A stretch of 64,000 nt of DNA from Actinomadura rupiterrae (GTDB lineage Bacteria; Actinomycetota; Actinomycetes; Streptosporangiales; Streptosporangiaceae): positions 682,001 through 746,000 of the forward strand of contig NZ_JAMZEA010000003.1 in assembly GCF_024172125.1 (NCBI RefSeq), written 5' to 3'. The position numbers were made by a program, and so were the translations under genes. Position 1 is the first letter of the stretch. Each line of letters starts with the position of its first letter. Under the pieces are notes generated by a model, which saw only the letters and a program-made list of their open reading frames with translations, made no database searches and had not been told where the DNA came from. Positions 1 through 8,335 of this stretch are shown piece by piece.

Positions 1-264
1 CCCGCGGAGCGCGGCGCGGCGCAGCCGGGGGCGGCCCGACGCGCCGAGCGCCGCCGCCGTCCCGAACCAGAGCAGCCCGTGGTCGGCGGCCCGGGACAGC
101 CGGGGCAGGACGTACTCCAGGCCGGGCAGCCGGGCCTCGGCGACCCGCTCGAACGCGTCCCGGTCGAGGCGGCCGAGCCGCGCGAGGGGTCCCCGGCCCG
201 CCCTCGGCCCGCCGTCGGTGACCGAGAGCGGCAGGGACGGTGACGTACGGTGAGTCGCGCGCAT
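1..264 (-). CDS. PAP2-superfamily / diacylglycerol kinase-type protein (N-terminal part)
   Basis: Only the first 88 codons are in the window; the rest lies beyond base 1. The frame opens at the ATG complementary to 262-264. After about 25 residues it reads LDRDAFERVAEARLPGLEY and then LPRLSRAADHGLLWFGTAAA. That resembles the opening of actinobacterial proteins that join a PAP2 lipid-phosphatase membrane domain to a diacylglycerol kinase-like domain. The expected role is phospholipid or isoprenoid phosphate turnover at the membrane, but the catalytic residues are outside the window, so this is inference. It is transcribed away from the exporter at 501; the 236 bases between them must hold both promoters, and I found no strong consensus. 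Confidence 0.6.
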   Translation of the reverse strand, partial: MRATHRTSPSLPLSVTDGGPRAGRGPLARLGRLDRDAFERVAEARLPGLEYVLPRLSRAADHGLLWFGTAAALGASGRPRLRRAALRG

Positions 265-500
265 GTCTCGGGTATCCCCAGGTAGCGGGACATGATTCCC
301 CGAAGATCGCAACCGGACGGTCAGCGCCGGGTCCGCAGGTCGGAGGGCGGGGAGCGGGGTGCGCGGCCGGGGCGGAGCAGGGTGTGATGTCTGCCACAAA
401 TCGGCTGACCATCCCAGAACCTCCCGTTTTCGGTCGGTGTGGGGCGTCAAATAAGGGCGAACGTCTCGCACAGAGCGCGGTCTGCAATAGGCTTCCGAGC

Positions 501-1484
501 ATGAGTCACCCGGATCCGACCGGCTCCTCGGGTGGCGAGTCGGTCGGCACGCTCGCGGAGCCTCCACGCAGAAACGTCGGAAGCAGCGAGTCCCTGGCCG
601 CCTACGCCACCCGCTTCGGCCTGAAGCAGAGCTCGGCCCGCCCCCCGCTGCGCAAGTACCTCGCCGACGTCTGGCAGCGACGCCACTTCATCTGGGCGTT
701 CGCCTCCGCCAAGAACATCGCGATGTACAGCGACTCGCGCCTCGGCCAGGTGTGGCAGCTGCTCACCCCGCTGCTGAACGTCGGCGTCTACTTCCTGATC
801 TTCGGCCTGCTGCTGAACACCTCGCGCGGGCTGCCGGACTTCCTGCCGTTCCTGGTGACCGGCGTGTTCATGTTCGGGTTCATGCAGCGGTCCATCCAGT
901 CCGGCTCCAAGTCGGTCGGCGACAACCTGTCGCTGATCCGGGCGCTGCACTTCCCGCGCGCCACGCTGCCGCTGGCCATCGCCGTCGTCGAGTTCCAGCA
1001 GCTGCTGCTGTCGCTGGCGGTCCTGATGATCATCGTGCTGGCGTTCGGCGAGCCGCTGAGCCTGCACATGCTGCTGTTCGTCCCGGTCGTCGGGCTCCAG
1101 CTGATGTTCAACGTCGGCGCGGGCATGATGATGGCCCGGGCGGGCGCGTTCAACCGCGACATCACCCAGCTGCTCCCGTTCATCACCCGCACCTGGCTGT
1201 ACCTGTCCGGCGTGATCTGGTCCATCCCGGTCCTGCTCAAGGACAGCCACTTCCTCAAGACGCACGCCTGGATCGGCGAGATCCTCAAGGCGAACCCGGG
1301 CTATGTGTACGTGGAGCTGAGCCGGCACACCCTGCTCGGCAAGTACCGGCACTACGTCCACCACCATCTGCACGAGCACTCGACCACCCAGCTGTGGATC
1401 TACGCGGTGGCGTGGTCGGTGGTGTTCCTGGTGGCCGGGTTCATGTACTTCTACCGTGCCGAGGAGCGATACGGCCGTGGTTAA
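501..1484 (+). CDS. ABC-2 type polysaccharide/teichoic acid export permease
   Basis: A 327-residue integral membrane protein. About 80 cytoplasmic residues, ending in LRKYLADVWQRRHFIWAFA, precede six hydrophobic segments, the usual layout of TagG/Wzm/RfbD permeases that move undecaprenyl-linked glycans outward. The frame is open further upstream, but ATG 501 removes a low-complexity leader and gives the normal family length. It overlaps the ATPase gene that follows, and the two would form the transporter. Which glycan it exports (teichoic-acid-like or another cell-wall polymer) cannot be read from this sequence. Confidence 0.85.
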   Translation: MSHPDPTGSSGGESVGTLAEPPRRNVGSSESLAAYATRFGLKQSSARPPLRKYLADVWQRRHFIWAFASAKNIAMYSDSRLGQVWQLLTPLLNVGVYFLIFGLLLNTSRGLPDFLPFLVTGVFMFGFMQRSIQSGSKSVGDNLSLIRALHFPRATLPLAIAVVEFQQLLLSLAVLMIIVLAFGEPLSLHMLLFVPVVGLQLMFNVGAGMMMARAGAFNRDITQLLPFITRTWLYLSGVIWSIPVLLKDSHFLKTHAWIGEILKANPGYVYVELSRHTLLGKYRHYVHHHLHEHSTTQLWIYAVAWSVVFLVAGFMYFYRAEERYGRG

Positions 1485-2271
1485 CGCCCAGCTGGCGCAG
1501 AGCCCCGTGGTGATCGACCCCGAGCGGGAGCCGATCGTCGTGGTGGACGGCCTGCACATCATCTACCGGGTGTACGGCGCGGGCGGCAAGGGCAACGCCG
1601 CGTCCGCGATGTCCCGGGTGATCAAGCGGCAGAAGCGCCCGAGCATGACCGAGGTGCACGCGATCAAGGGCCTGTCGTTCGTCGCCTACCGCGGCGAGGC
1701 TGTCGGCGTGATCGGCACCAACGGGTCCGGCAAGTCCACGCTGCTCCAGGCGATCGCGGGCCTGCTGCCGCCGGCCCGCGGCGGCGTCTACACCGACGGC
1801 CAGCCGTCGCTGCTGGGCGTGAACGCGGCGCTGATGAAGGACCTCACCGGCGAGCGCAACGTCGTGCTCGGCTGCCTGGCGATGGGCATGACCCCGCAGG
1901 AGACCCGGGAGAAGTACCAGGAGGTCGTCGACTTCGCCGGCCTCAAGGAGGGCTTCATCAACTACCCCATGCGGACGTACTCGTCCGGCATGGGCGCCCG
2001 GCTCCGGTTCGCGATCGCCGCGGCCAAGACGCACGACGTGCTGCTGATCGACGAGGCCCTGGCCACCGGCGACGCCAAGTTCCGCACCAAGTCGCAGCGC
2101 CGGATCGAGGAGCTGCGCAGCGAGGCCGGCGCGGTCTTCCTGGTCGCGCACCAGCTCGACGTCGTCCGCGAGACCTGCGACCGGGTGATCTGGCTGGACG
2201 ACGGCCAGATGCGCATGGACGGCGACCCGGACGAGGTCATCGACGCCTACACCGAGGCCACCCAGAAGTAA
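1477..2271 (+). CDS. polysaccharide/teichoic acid export ABC ATPase
   Basis: Nucleotide-binding partner of the permease, Wzt/TagH/RfbE type. Walker A GTNGSGKST is at about residues 80-88, the signature SSGM at about 169, and Walker B VLLIDEALATGD at about 188-199. The carbohydrate-binding C-terminal domain of long Wzt proteins is absent, as in short Rv3781-like members. GTG 1477 is preferred over GTG 1456 because GAGGAG (1461-1466) lies ten bases before it. The start overlaps the permease stop by eight bases, so the two are probably translationally coupled. It powers glycan export at the cytoplasmic face. Confidence 0.88.
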   Translation: MVNAQLAQSPVVIDPEREPIVVVDGLHIIYRVYGAGGKGNAASAMSRVIKRQKRPSMTEVHAIKGLSFVAYRGEAVGVIGTNGSGKSTLLQAIAGLLPPARGGVYTDGQPSLLGVNAALMKDLTGERNVVLGCLAMGMTPQETREKYQEVVDFAGLKEGFINYPMRTYSSGMGARLRFAIAAAKTHDVLLIDEALATGDAKFRTKSQRRIEELRSEAGAVFLVAHQLDVVRETCDRVIWLDDGQMRMDGDPDEVIDAYTEATQK

Positions 2272-2286
2272 ACGCGTTCGCGACGG

Positions 2287-2324
2287 ACCCCGCCTGATTG
2301 GCCGTGACCGGCCAGGGGCGGGGT
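2287..2324 (+). terminator. terminator-like hairpin after the exporter operon
   Basis: ACCCCGCC (2287-2294) pairs with GGCGGGGT (2317-2324), and inside it TGGCC (2299-2303) pairs with GGCCA (2310-2314). It lies 16 bases after the ATPase stop. No long T run follows, which is usual in actinomycetes. Confidence 0.65.
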
Positions 2325-2447
2325 TCGCTGTTTCCTGAGTGGCGGGTGGGGCCGGTGCAGCGCGTCGTTCCCCAGCGGCCCCTGGATGCGTCCCGCGTCC
2401 CGTCCTAACGTCGAACGAGGAGACGGTCGACGACGCGAGGTGCGGGC

Positions 2448-3854
2448 ATGGCCGACGGCATCAGCAGGCGCGGGTTTCTGGGGACGGCGGCGGTCGCGGG
2501 CGGGCTCGCGGCGGCGGGGGCCGCGTCCGGGTGCGCGAGCGACACGAGCGGGCCGAAGGCGAAACCGTCCGGGCAGGGCCCGGCCGAGGTGTTCACCACG
2601 CCGACGAGGAAGCTCAAGGGCTCGCTGACGATCCTGATGTGGAGCCACTTCGTGCCCCGGCACGACACCTGGTTCGACAAGTTCGCGGCGGACTGGGGCA
2701 AGCGGGTCGGCGTGAGCGTCCGGGTGGACCACATCAACACCGTGGACGTGCCGAGGCGGGCCGCGTCGGAGATCCAGTCCGGGCACGGGCACGACCTGAT
2801 CCAGCACATCGCGCCGCTGTCGCAGTACGAGCCGTCCGTCCTGGACATGGCGGACGTCGCGCAGGAGGCGACCCGGCGCTGGGGCCAGCAGCTGGAGCTG
2901 TGCCGGAAATCCAGCTACAACCCGAACACGCGGAAGTTCTACGCGTACTGCCCGGGCTGGGCGCCCGATCCGGGCGACTACCGGAAGTCGATGTGGCAGA
3001 AGGTCGGCCTGCCGAACGGTCCGGGCAGCTACGACGACCTGCTGCGGGGCGCGGCGGAGATCAAGCGGACGACCGGCATCCCGTGCGGGATCGGGCTGTC
3101 GCCGGAGACCGACACGAACATGGCGATGCGGGCGCTGATGTGGTCGTTCGGCGCGTCCGAGCAGGACGCGGACGAGCGCGTGGTGATCAACTCGGACGCG
3201 GCGGTCGCGGCGGTCGACTTCATGGCCCGGCTGTGGAAGCAGGCCGAGACCAGCGAGGTCTTCTCCTGGACGCCCGCCTCGAACAACCAGGCGCTGATCG
3301 CGGGCCGCTCGTCCTACATCCTCAACTCGATCTCCGCGTGGCGGACGGCCCAGGCGACGAACGCCGCGATCGGCGACGACATCTTCTTCGTCCCGGCGCT
3401 GCGCGGGCCGAAGGCGGCGCTGGCGGCGCAGCACGTGATCCAGCAGTGGATCATCCCGAAGTACTCCCCGAACGCGGACGCGGCGAAGGAGTTCCTGCTG
3501 CACTACACGGCCAACTTCGCGTCCGCGTCCTACTACTCGAAGCTGTACGACTTCCCCGGCTGGCCGTCGCTGGTGCCGCAGCTGGACGGCTGGCTCGACA
3601 AGGACCCGTGGGGCGCGCGCCCGGCGAACAAGCTGGCGCTGCTGAAGACGGCCGTGTCGTGGAGCGCGAACATCGGGTATCCCGGGCCGTCCAACCCGGC
3701 GGTCGGGGAGATCTTCAACACCAACGTGCTGCCGACGATGTTCGCGCGGGCGGCGCGCGGCCAGGTCACCGCGAAGCAGGCGGTCGCCGAGGCGTCCGGC
3801 CAGGTCAACGCGGTCTTCGCGAACTGGCGGGCGCGCAAGCTCGTCGGTGGGTGA
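2448..3854 (+). CDS. sugar ABC transporter substrate-binding lipoprotein (family 1)
   Basis: A 468-residue extracellular solute-binding protein. The N-terminus has a twin-arginine motif (SRRGFLG, Arg7-Arg8), a short hydrophobic stretch and a lipobox AASGC with Cys29, so it is probably exported folded by Tat and lipid-anchored. The body matches family 1 sugar-binding proteins (LTILMWSHFVPRHDTWFDKF, then DLIQHIAPLSQYEP). It is the first gene of a four-gene importer and overlaps the next gene by eight bases. GAGGTGCGGGC lies just before ATG 2448. The sugar cannot be predicted from this sequence. Confidence 0.88.
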   Translation: MADGISRRGFLGTAAVAGGLAAAGAASGCASDTSGPKAKPSGQGPAEVFTTPTRKLKGSLTILMWSHFVPRHDTWFDKFAADWGKRVGVSVRVDHINTVDVPRRAASEIQSGHGHDLIQHIAPLSQYEPSVLDMADVAQEATRRWGQQLELCRKSSYNPNTRKFYAYCPGWAPDPGDYRKSMWQKVGLPNGPGSYDDLLRGAAEIKRTTGIPCGIGLSPETDTNMAMRALMWSFGASEQDADERVVINSDAAVAAVDFMARLWKQAETSEVFSWTPASNNQALIAGRSSYILNSISAWRTAQATNAAIGDDIFFVPALRGPKAALAAQHVIQQWIIPKYSPNADAAKEFLLHYTANFASASYYSKLYDFPGWPSLVPQLDGWLDKDPWGARPANKLALLKTAVSWSANIGYPGPSNPAVGEIFNTNVLPTMFARAARGQVTAKQAVAEASGQVNAVFANWRARKLVGG

Positions 3855-4956
3855 GGCGGCGGTGGCGGATGCGGTGCGGGCCGTCCAGGCGGTGCGGTCC
3901 GTCGAGGTGCGCTCGCTGGTCAAGGTGTACGAGGGGCACCGGCGGATGGGGTCCGGGACCGTCCGCGCGCTCGCCGGAGTGGACCTGGCGGCCGAGCCGG
4001 GCGAGTACCTGGTGCTGCTCGGGCCGTCCGGATGCGGGAAGACGACCCTGCTGCGCACGATCGCCGGGCTGGAGCAGCCGACCGAGGGCGAGGTGCTGAT
4101 CGACGGGCAGGTGGTGAACGGGCTGCCGCCGCGCGTCCGGCAGGTCGCGATGGTGTTCCAGTCCTACGCGCTTTACCCGCACAAGACCGTCCGGGCGAAT
4201 ATCGAGTTCCCGCTAAAGGCGGAGCGCTCGCTGGGCAAGGCGGCGCGGGCGGAGAAGGCGCGCTGGGCCGCCGGGCTGCTCGGCATCGAACCGCTCCTGG
4301 ACCGGCGTCCGCGGCACCTTTCGGGTGGGGAGCGGCAGCGGGTGGCGCTGGCGAGGGCGCTCGTCCGGGATCCGGCGGTGTTCCTGCTGGACGAGCCGCT
4401 GTCGAACCTGGACGCCAAGACCCGCACGGCCGCGCGGGACGAGCTGAAGCGGTTCCAGCAGCGCGTCGGGACGACCACGGTGTACGTCACGCACGACCAG
4501 GCCGAGGCGATGGGCCTCGGCGACCGGATCGCCGTCCTGTCCGAGGGGCGGGTGCGGCAGGTCGGGACGCCCGCCGAGGTCTACGACGACCCCGCGGACA
4601 CCTTCGTCGCGACGTTCATCGGCGCGCCGCCGATGAACCTCGTCCGGCGGGACGACCGGCTCGTGGGGTTCCGGCCCGAGCACCTGCTGCCGGTCGAGGC
4701 CGTCCCGTCCGGCGCGCGCGCCGAGCGCGTGACGATGCCGCTGCGCGTCGAGCGGATGGAGTACCTGTCCGGCGACCGGCACGTCTACGGGACTGCCGGC
4801 GGGCTCGGCGCGGACACGCGGGTGATCGCGCGGCTCCCTGCCAACGTCGAGACGCCATTGCATCCGGGTGAGACGCACGAGTTCGCCGTGGACGCGTCGC
4901 GGCTCCGCTTCTTCGACGCCGAGTCTGGCGTGCGGGCATCGGCGGTCCGGCTGTGA
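3847..4956 (+). CDS. sugar ABC transporter ATPase (MalK/UgpC family)
   Basis: ATPase of the importer, 369 residues. Walker A GPSGCGKTT is at about residues 59-67, the signature LSGGERQRVALARAL starts near 158, and Walker B VFLLDEPLSNLD is at about 178-189. The C-terminal third is a TOBE/MalK-type regulatory domain that normally contacts the permeases. GTG 3847 overlaps the end of the binding-protein gene; an alternative GTG at 3862 has GGTGAGG just before it and would shorten the protein by five residues. That a dedicated ATPase is encoded inside the operon is mildly notable, since many actinomycete sugar importers share one ATPase encoded elsewhere. Confidence 0.9.
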   Translation: MGEAAVADAVRAVQAVRSVEVRSLVKVYEGHRRMGSGTVRALAGVDLAAEPGEYLVLLGPSGCGKTTLLRTIAGLEQPTEGEVLIDGQVVNGLPPRVRQVAMVFQSYALYPHKTVRANIEFPLKAERSLGKAARAEKARWAAGLLGIEPLLDRRPRHLSGGERQRVALARALVRDPAVFLLDEPLSNLDAKTRTAARDELKRFQQRVGTTTVYVTHDQAEAMGLGDRIAVLSEGRVRQVGTPAEVYDDPADTFVATFIGAPPMNLVRRDDRLVGFRPEHLLPVEAVPSGARAERVTMPLRVERMEYLSGDRHVYGTAGGLGADTRVIARLPANVETPLHPGETHEFAVDASRLRFFDAESGVRASAVRL

Positions 4957-5870
4957 GCGCGGCGGAGTCGTCGGGACGGGCGCGGAAGGTGCGGCTTTCG
5001 GATCGGGAAGGGTTCCTGGCCTGGGCGATGCTGCTGCCGTCGGTGGTCTACATCGTCGCGCTGGTCGGCGTGCCGTTCCTGCTGGCGATCGCGTTCGCCT
5101 TTTCGGACGTCACGACCGGCGACCCGTCCTACCACTTCGTCGGGTTGCGGAACTTCCGGGCGATCTTCCATGACGGGGTGTTCTGGCAGGCGCTCGGGAA
5201 CACGCTGCTGTTCACCGCCGCGTCCATGGCGCTGATCGTGGTGTTCGGCAAGATCCTGGCGAACATCCTGGTCGCGGACTTCCAGGGGAAGTGGTTCGTC
5301 CGGTTCCTGGTGCTGCTGCCGTGGACGACGCCGGTCGCGCTGTCGTCGATCTCCTGGCTGTGGTTCCTCGACTCGATCTACTCGCCCGTCGACTGGACGC
5401 TGCGCCGGCTCGGCCTGCTGCACGGGAACGTGATCTGGCTCGGGCACTCGGGCACGGCGATGCTGTCGGTGGTGTTCGTCCAGGCGTGGCGGCTGACCCC
5501 GCTCGCGGCGGTGATCGTCATGGCCGGGCTGGTCGCGATCCCCCGCGACCTGGACGAGGCGGCCCGGGTGGACGGCGCGGGCTACTGGCGGCGGATGTTC
5601 GAGGTGACGATCCCGCTGACGCTGCCAGTGATCGCCGTCGCCGCGCTGTTCGGCGCGATCATGACGTTCACCGACATGACCGTCCCGTACGTGCTGACCC
5701 GCGGCGGGCCCACGCACGCGACCGACGTGCTGGCGTCCTGGGCGTACTTCCGCGGCATCGAGGGCGGGGACGTCGGGCAGGGCGCGGCGATCGCGCTGTT
5801 CCTGTTCCCGATCCTGCTCGCGGCGGCGATCGCCGTGCTGCGGGCCGTCCGGCGCCTGGGGCTGCGATGA
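4953..5870 (+). CDS. sugar ABC transporter permease 1 (MalF-like)
   Basis: A 305-residue inner-membrane permease with six hydrophobic segments. The cytoplasmic EAA loop, DLDEAARVDGAGYWRRMFEV, lies near residues 200-220 and docks on the ATPase. GTG 4953 overlaps the ATPase stop by four bases (GTGA). It pairs with the next gene to form the heterodimeric channel. Length and motif are typical of the family. Confidence 0.9.
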   Translation: MSAAESSGRARKVRLSDREGFLAWAMLLPSVVYIVALVGVPFLLAIAFAFSDVTTGDPSYHFVGLRNFRAIFHDGVFWQALGNTLLFTAASMALIVVFGKILANILVADFQGKWFVRFLVLLPWTTPVALSSISWLWFLDSIYSPVDWTLRRLGLLHGNVIWLGHSGTAMLSVVFVQAWRLTPLAAVIVMAGLVAIPRDLDEAARVDGAGYWRRMFEVTIPLTLPVIAVAALFGAIMTFTDMTVPYVLTRGGPTHATDVLASWAYFRGIEGGDVGQGAAIALFLFPILLAAAIAVLRAVRRLGLR

Positions 5871-5956
5871 ACGCCGAAGACACGGCGGGAGCTGCGATGA
5901 GCTCCGAAGACGCCGCGGCGGCTGCGATGAGGGCCGATGGCGTCGCGGGGCTGCGG
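5858..5956 (+). repeat. 30-bp tandem repeat x3 triplicating a start codon
   Basis: Three 30-bp units start at 5867, 5897 and 5927. Each opens ATGANNNCCGA and is preceded by a GCTGCG-containing segment. Every unit carries an in-frame ATG, so the second permease could start at any of three positions. Confidence 0.85.
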
Positions 5957-6805
5957 CGCCGGTACGCGCGGCGGTACGTGATGGGACGCGTCGCGCTGTA
6001 CGCGATGGCGGTCATGGCGGCCCTCGTGTGCGCGCTGCCCTTCCTGTGGAGCCTGATCAGCGCGTTCAAGCAGAACCAGGACCTCTACAACCCCGACAAC
6101 GACCCGTTCGTGTTCAACAAGCCCGCGACGCCCGACCACGTCCGCTACCTGTTCGCCGACACCGGGTTCCCGACGTTCGTGGGGAACACGCTGCTGGTCG
6201 GGACGGCGGTCGTCGCGGTCACGCTGCTGCTCGCGCTGCCCGCCGCGTACTCGCTGGCCCGGCTGGACCGGCCGTGGGGCACGCCGATGGGCATCGGGAT
6301 CTTCCTGGTGTACCTCGTCCCGCCGTCGCTGCTGTTCCTGTCGCTGACCCGCGTGGTGGTCGCGCTGGGCCTCGCCGACTCGCTCTGGTCGATGATCGTC
6401 ATCTACCCGACGTTCACCGTGCCGGTGTCGGTGTGGCTGCTGATCGGGTTCCTCAAGGCCGTCCCGAAGGACGTCGAGGAGCAGGCGATGGTGGACGGGC
6501 ACAGCCGGCTCGGGGCGTTCGTCCGGATCGTCCTGCCGCTGGTGTTCCCCGGAATCGTCGCGGTCGTCGTGTTCGCCTTCACCCTCACCGCGAGCGAGTT
6601 CGTGTACGCGCTGGCGTTCGTCTCGGCCGCGCCGGGGATGGTCGTGAGCACCGGCGTGCCGACCCAGCTCGTCCGCGGGGACGTCTTCTACTGGCAGTCG
6701 CTGCAGGCCGCCGCGGTCTTCACGGCCGTCCCGATCGCGTTCGCGTTCAACCTGTTCCTGGACCGGTTCGTCACCGGCTTCACCATGGGCGCGGTGAAGA
6801 CATAG
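5867..6805 (+). CDS. sugar ABC transporter permease 2 (MalG-like)
   Basis: Second permease of the importer, 312 residues if ATG 5867 is used, with six hydrophobic segments and an EAA loop (VEEQAMVDGHSRLGAFVRIV) near residues 203-222. ATG 5867 overlaps the upstream stop (ATGA), the same coupling seen for the other genes here. The first 30 residues come from a 30-bp repeat and contain three Met residues at positions 1, 11 and 21. The conserved protein begins only near RRYVMGRVALYAMAVMAAL, so starts at 5897 or 5927 would also give a functional permease. Confidence 0.88.
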   Translation: MNAEDTAGAAMSSEDAAAAAMRADGVAGLRRRYARRYVMGRVALYAMAVMAALVCALPFLWSLISAFKQNQDLYNPDNDPFVFNKPATPDHVRYLFADTGFPTFVGNTLLVGTAVVAVTLLLALPAAYSLARLDRPWGTPMGIGIFLVYLVPPSLLFLSLTRVVVALGLADSLWSMIVIYPTFTVPVSVWLLIGFLKAVPKDVEEQAMVDGHSRLGAFVRIVLPLVFPGIVAVVVFAFTLTASEFVYALAFVSAAPGMVVSTGVPTQLVRGDVFYWQSLQAAAVFTAVPIAFAFNLFLDRFVTGFTMGAVKT

Positions 6806-6807
6806 AC

Positions 6808-6838
6808 CCTGATAGGTATGGGAGAAACGGCTATCAGG
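6808..6838 (+). promoter_or_regulatory. inverted repeat between the importer and the PEBP gene
   Basis: CCTGATAG (6808-6815) and CTATCAGG (6831-6838) are perfect 8-bp inverted repeats with a 15-base gap. The right arm runs into the AGGAGG ribosome-binding site of the next gene. It could be an operator or an RNA hairpin that masks the ribosome-binding site. Confidence 0.4.
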
Positions 6839-6851
6839 AGGAGGACTGACC

Positions 6852-7376
6852 ATGGCCGGTAAGCCGCCGCTCCCGCACGAGCACCTGCCGGAGGTCCCGT
6901 CGTTCACGCTGGAGAGCGACGACATCGCCGACGGCGAGCACCTGGCGAACAAGCACGTCTTCAACGACTGGGGCTTCTCCGGCGAGAACCTCTCGCCGCA
7001 GCTGCGCTGGTCCGGCTTCCCCGCGGAGACCAGGAGCTTCGCGGTGACCTGCTACGACCCGGACGCGCCGACCGGCTCCGGTTTCTGGCACTGGGTCCTG
7101 TTCGACGTCCCGGCGGACGTGACGGAGCTGCCGACCGGCGCGGGCACCGCGGACGCCAAGATCGGCGTGCAGGCCCGCAACGACTACGGCAACAAGGAGT
7201 TCGGCGGTGCGGCCCCGCCGCCCGGCGACCCGCACCGCTACGTCTTCACCGTGCACGCCCTGGACGTCGACTCGCTCGGCATCCCGTCGGACGTGATGCC
7301 CGCGGTGGCCGGTTTCAACATCACCGCCCACACGCTGGCCCGCGCGACCCTGGTCCCGGTCTACGGCACCAAGTGA
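6852..7376 (+). CDS. YbhB/YbcL family PEBP-like protein
   Basis: A 174-residue member of the phosphatidylethanolamine-binding/Raf-kinase-inhibitor-like family. Characteristic stretches are [31 protein letters not shown] and [20 protein letters not shown], which build the small anion-binding pocket. There is no signal peptide, so it should be cytoplasmic. A strong AGGAGG lies ahead of ATG 6852. The physiological ligand of bacterial members is unknown. It stands alone between the importer and a convergent MarR gene. Confidence 0.9.
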   Translation: MAGKPPLPHEHLPEVPSFTLESDDIADGEHLANKHVFNDWGFSGENLSPQLRWSGFPAETRSFAVTCYDPDAPTGSGFWHWVLFDVPADVTELPTGAGTADAKIGVQARNDYGNKEFGGAAPPPGDPHRYVFTVHALDVDSLGIPSDVMPAVAGFNITAHTLARATLVPVYGTK

Positions 7377-7382
7377 CCGCCG

Positions 7383-7414
7383 GTGAGGGTGCCCTCGCCC
7401 GAAGGCGCCCTCAC
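7383..7414. terminator. bidirectional terminator between convergent genes
   Basis: GTGAGGGTGCC (7383-7393) pairs with GGCGCCCTCAC (7404-7414), with one mismatch and a ten-base loop. It follows the PEBP stop and overlaps the end of the MarR gene on the other strand. Confidence 0.6.
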
Positions 7415-7887
7415 TCCCCCGGCCGCTCCTCCGCGCCGGCGGCCGCCTCGGCTGCGTCGGCGCACCTCCGGCGCGCCTCGCCGAGCATCTCGGACGCCTC
7501 CTCCGCCTCGTCCAGCATGGCGGTGAGCGCCTCCTCGTAGGCGGGACGGGCCTGCCGGTACCGCTCCCGGCCCGCCTCGGTGACCACCGTGTAGACGCCG
7601 CGCTTGTCGTCCGGGCAGAGGTCGCGGTAGACGAACCCGGCGTCGTTGAGCCGCCCGACCAGCCGGGTCACCGAGCTCTGGTTGAGGCCGAGGCCCCCGG
7701 CGAGGTCCTGCATGCGCAGCTCGCCGTCCGCGGCCTCGGCGAGCAGCGCGAGCGCCCGGTACTCCGACAGCCCGAGCCCGTGCTGCCGCTGCAGGACCGT
7801 CCCGAGCCGGTGCTCCACCCGCGCGTGCAGCGCGAGCAGCCGGTTCCAGAGCCGCGCGTCCGCCTGCCCCTGAAGCGTCGTTCCCAT
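7411..7887 (-). CDS. MarR family transcriptional regulator
   Basis: A 158-residue winged-helix repressor. The DNA-binding core reads LGLSEYRALALLAEA then DLAGGLGLNQSSVTRLVGRL, followed by a wing containing DKRGVYTVVTEAGRERY. The reading frame is open further upstream, but the start complementary to 7885-7887 has GAGAGG a few bases ahead and gives the usual length. It is divergent from the SMR pair across 94 bases holding a promoter and two 16-bp direct repeats. By the usual MarR logic it would repress the exporters until an efflux substrate binds. Confidence 0.88.
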   Translation of the reverse strand: MGTTLQGQADARLWNRLLALHARVEHRLGTVLQRQHGLGLSEYRALALLAEAADGELRMQDLAGGLGLNQSSVTRLVGRLNDAGFVYRDLCPDDKRGVYTVVTEAGRERYRQARPAYEEALTAMLDEAEEASEMLGEARRRCADAAEAAAGAEERPGE

Positions 7888-7902
7888 CGCGCCGTCCTCT
7901 CG

Positions 7903-7932
7903 TTGACACCAGCTTACTTGTACATGCATACT
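7903..7932 (+). promoter_or_regulatory. probable promoter of the SMR exporter pair
   Basis: TTGACA (7903-7908) and CATACT (7927-7932) are separated by 18 bases. The start point would fall near 7939, upstream of ATG 7982. Confidence 0.55.
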
Positions 7933-7964
7933 CTTGCTCGTCCCAAGAACTTGCATATACATAC
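7916..7964 (+). promoter_or_regulatory. 16-bp direct repeats, probable MarR operators
   Basis: ACTTGTACATGCATAC (7916-7931) and ACTTGCATATACATAC (7949-7964) match at 13 of 16 positions and lie 33 bp apart, about three helical turns. The first overlaps the -10 element of the SMR promoter. They are markedly AT-rich compared with their surroundings. Confidence 0.55.
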
Positions 7965-7981
7965 AACTACTTGGAGTCCCG

Positions 7982-8314
7982 ATGGCCTGGCTCTTCCTGC
8001 TGATCGCCTCCGTCTTCGAGGTGGTGTTCGCGCTCGCCACCAATGCCACGCACGGCTTCACCGAGCTCTGGCCGTCCCTGCTGACGGCCGGCGCCGCCGC
8101 GGGCGGGATCTACTTCCTCAGCCAGGCGCTCCGCACCCTGGACGTCGGCGTCGGCTACACCGTCTGGACCGGCATCGGCTCGGTCGGCACCGTCCTGTTC
8201 GGCACGGTGATCTTCCACGAGTCCATGAACCCCTGGAAGGCGCTGGCGTTCGTCCTGATCATCGGCGGCGTCCTCGGCCTCAAGCTCGCCGACAAGCTCG
8301 CCCCCTCGAACTGA
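7982..8314 (+). CDS. SMR family exporter subunit A (SugE/Gdx-like)
   Basis: A 110-residue four-helix small multidrug resistance protein. The essential membrane-embedded glutamate is Glu13 in VFEVVFAL. The stretches GFTELWPSLLT and SQALRTLDVGVGYTVWTGIG match the Gdx (guanidinium exporter) branch more than EmrE. Compared with Gdx-Clo as I recall it, Trp16 is Phe and Ser42 is Gly, so the substrate may differ. A second SMR gene follows 21 bases later; paired SMR genes often form heterodimers. Confidence 0.88.
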   Translation: MAWLFLLIASVFEVVFALATNATHGFTELWPSLLTAGAAAGGIYFLSQALRTLDVGVGYTVWTGIGSVGTVLFGTVIFHESMNPWKALAFVLIIGGVLGLKLADKLAPSN

Positions 8315-8335
8315 ACCCCCTGAAGGAGCACCACC

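Noticed and set aside
447..1562. Minus-strand frame of 371 codons across the exporter permease
   Set aside because: It overlaps the conserved permease and start of the ATPase and has only charged, low-complexity sequence.
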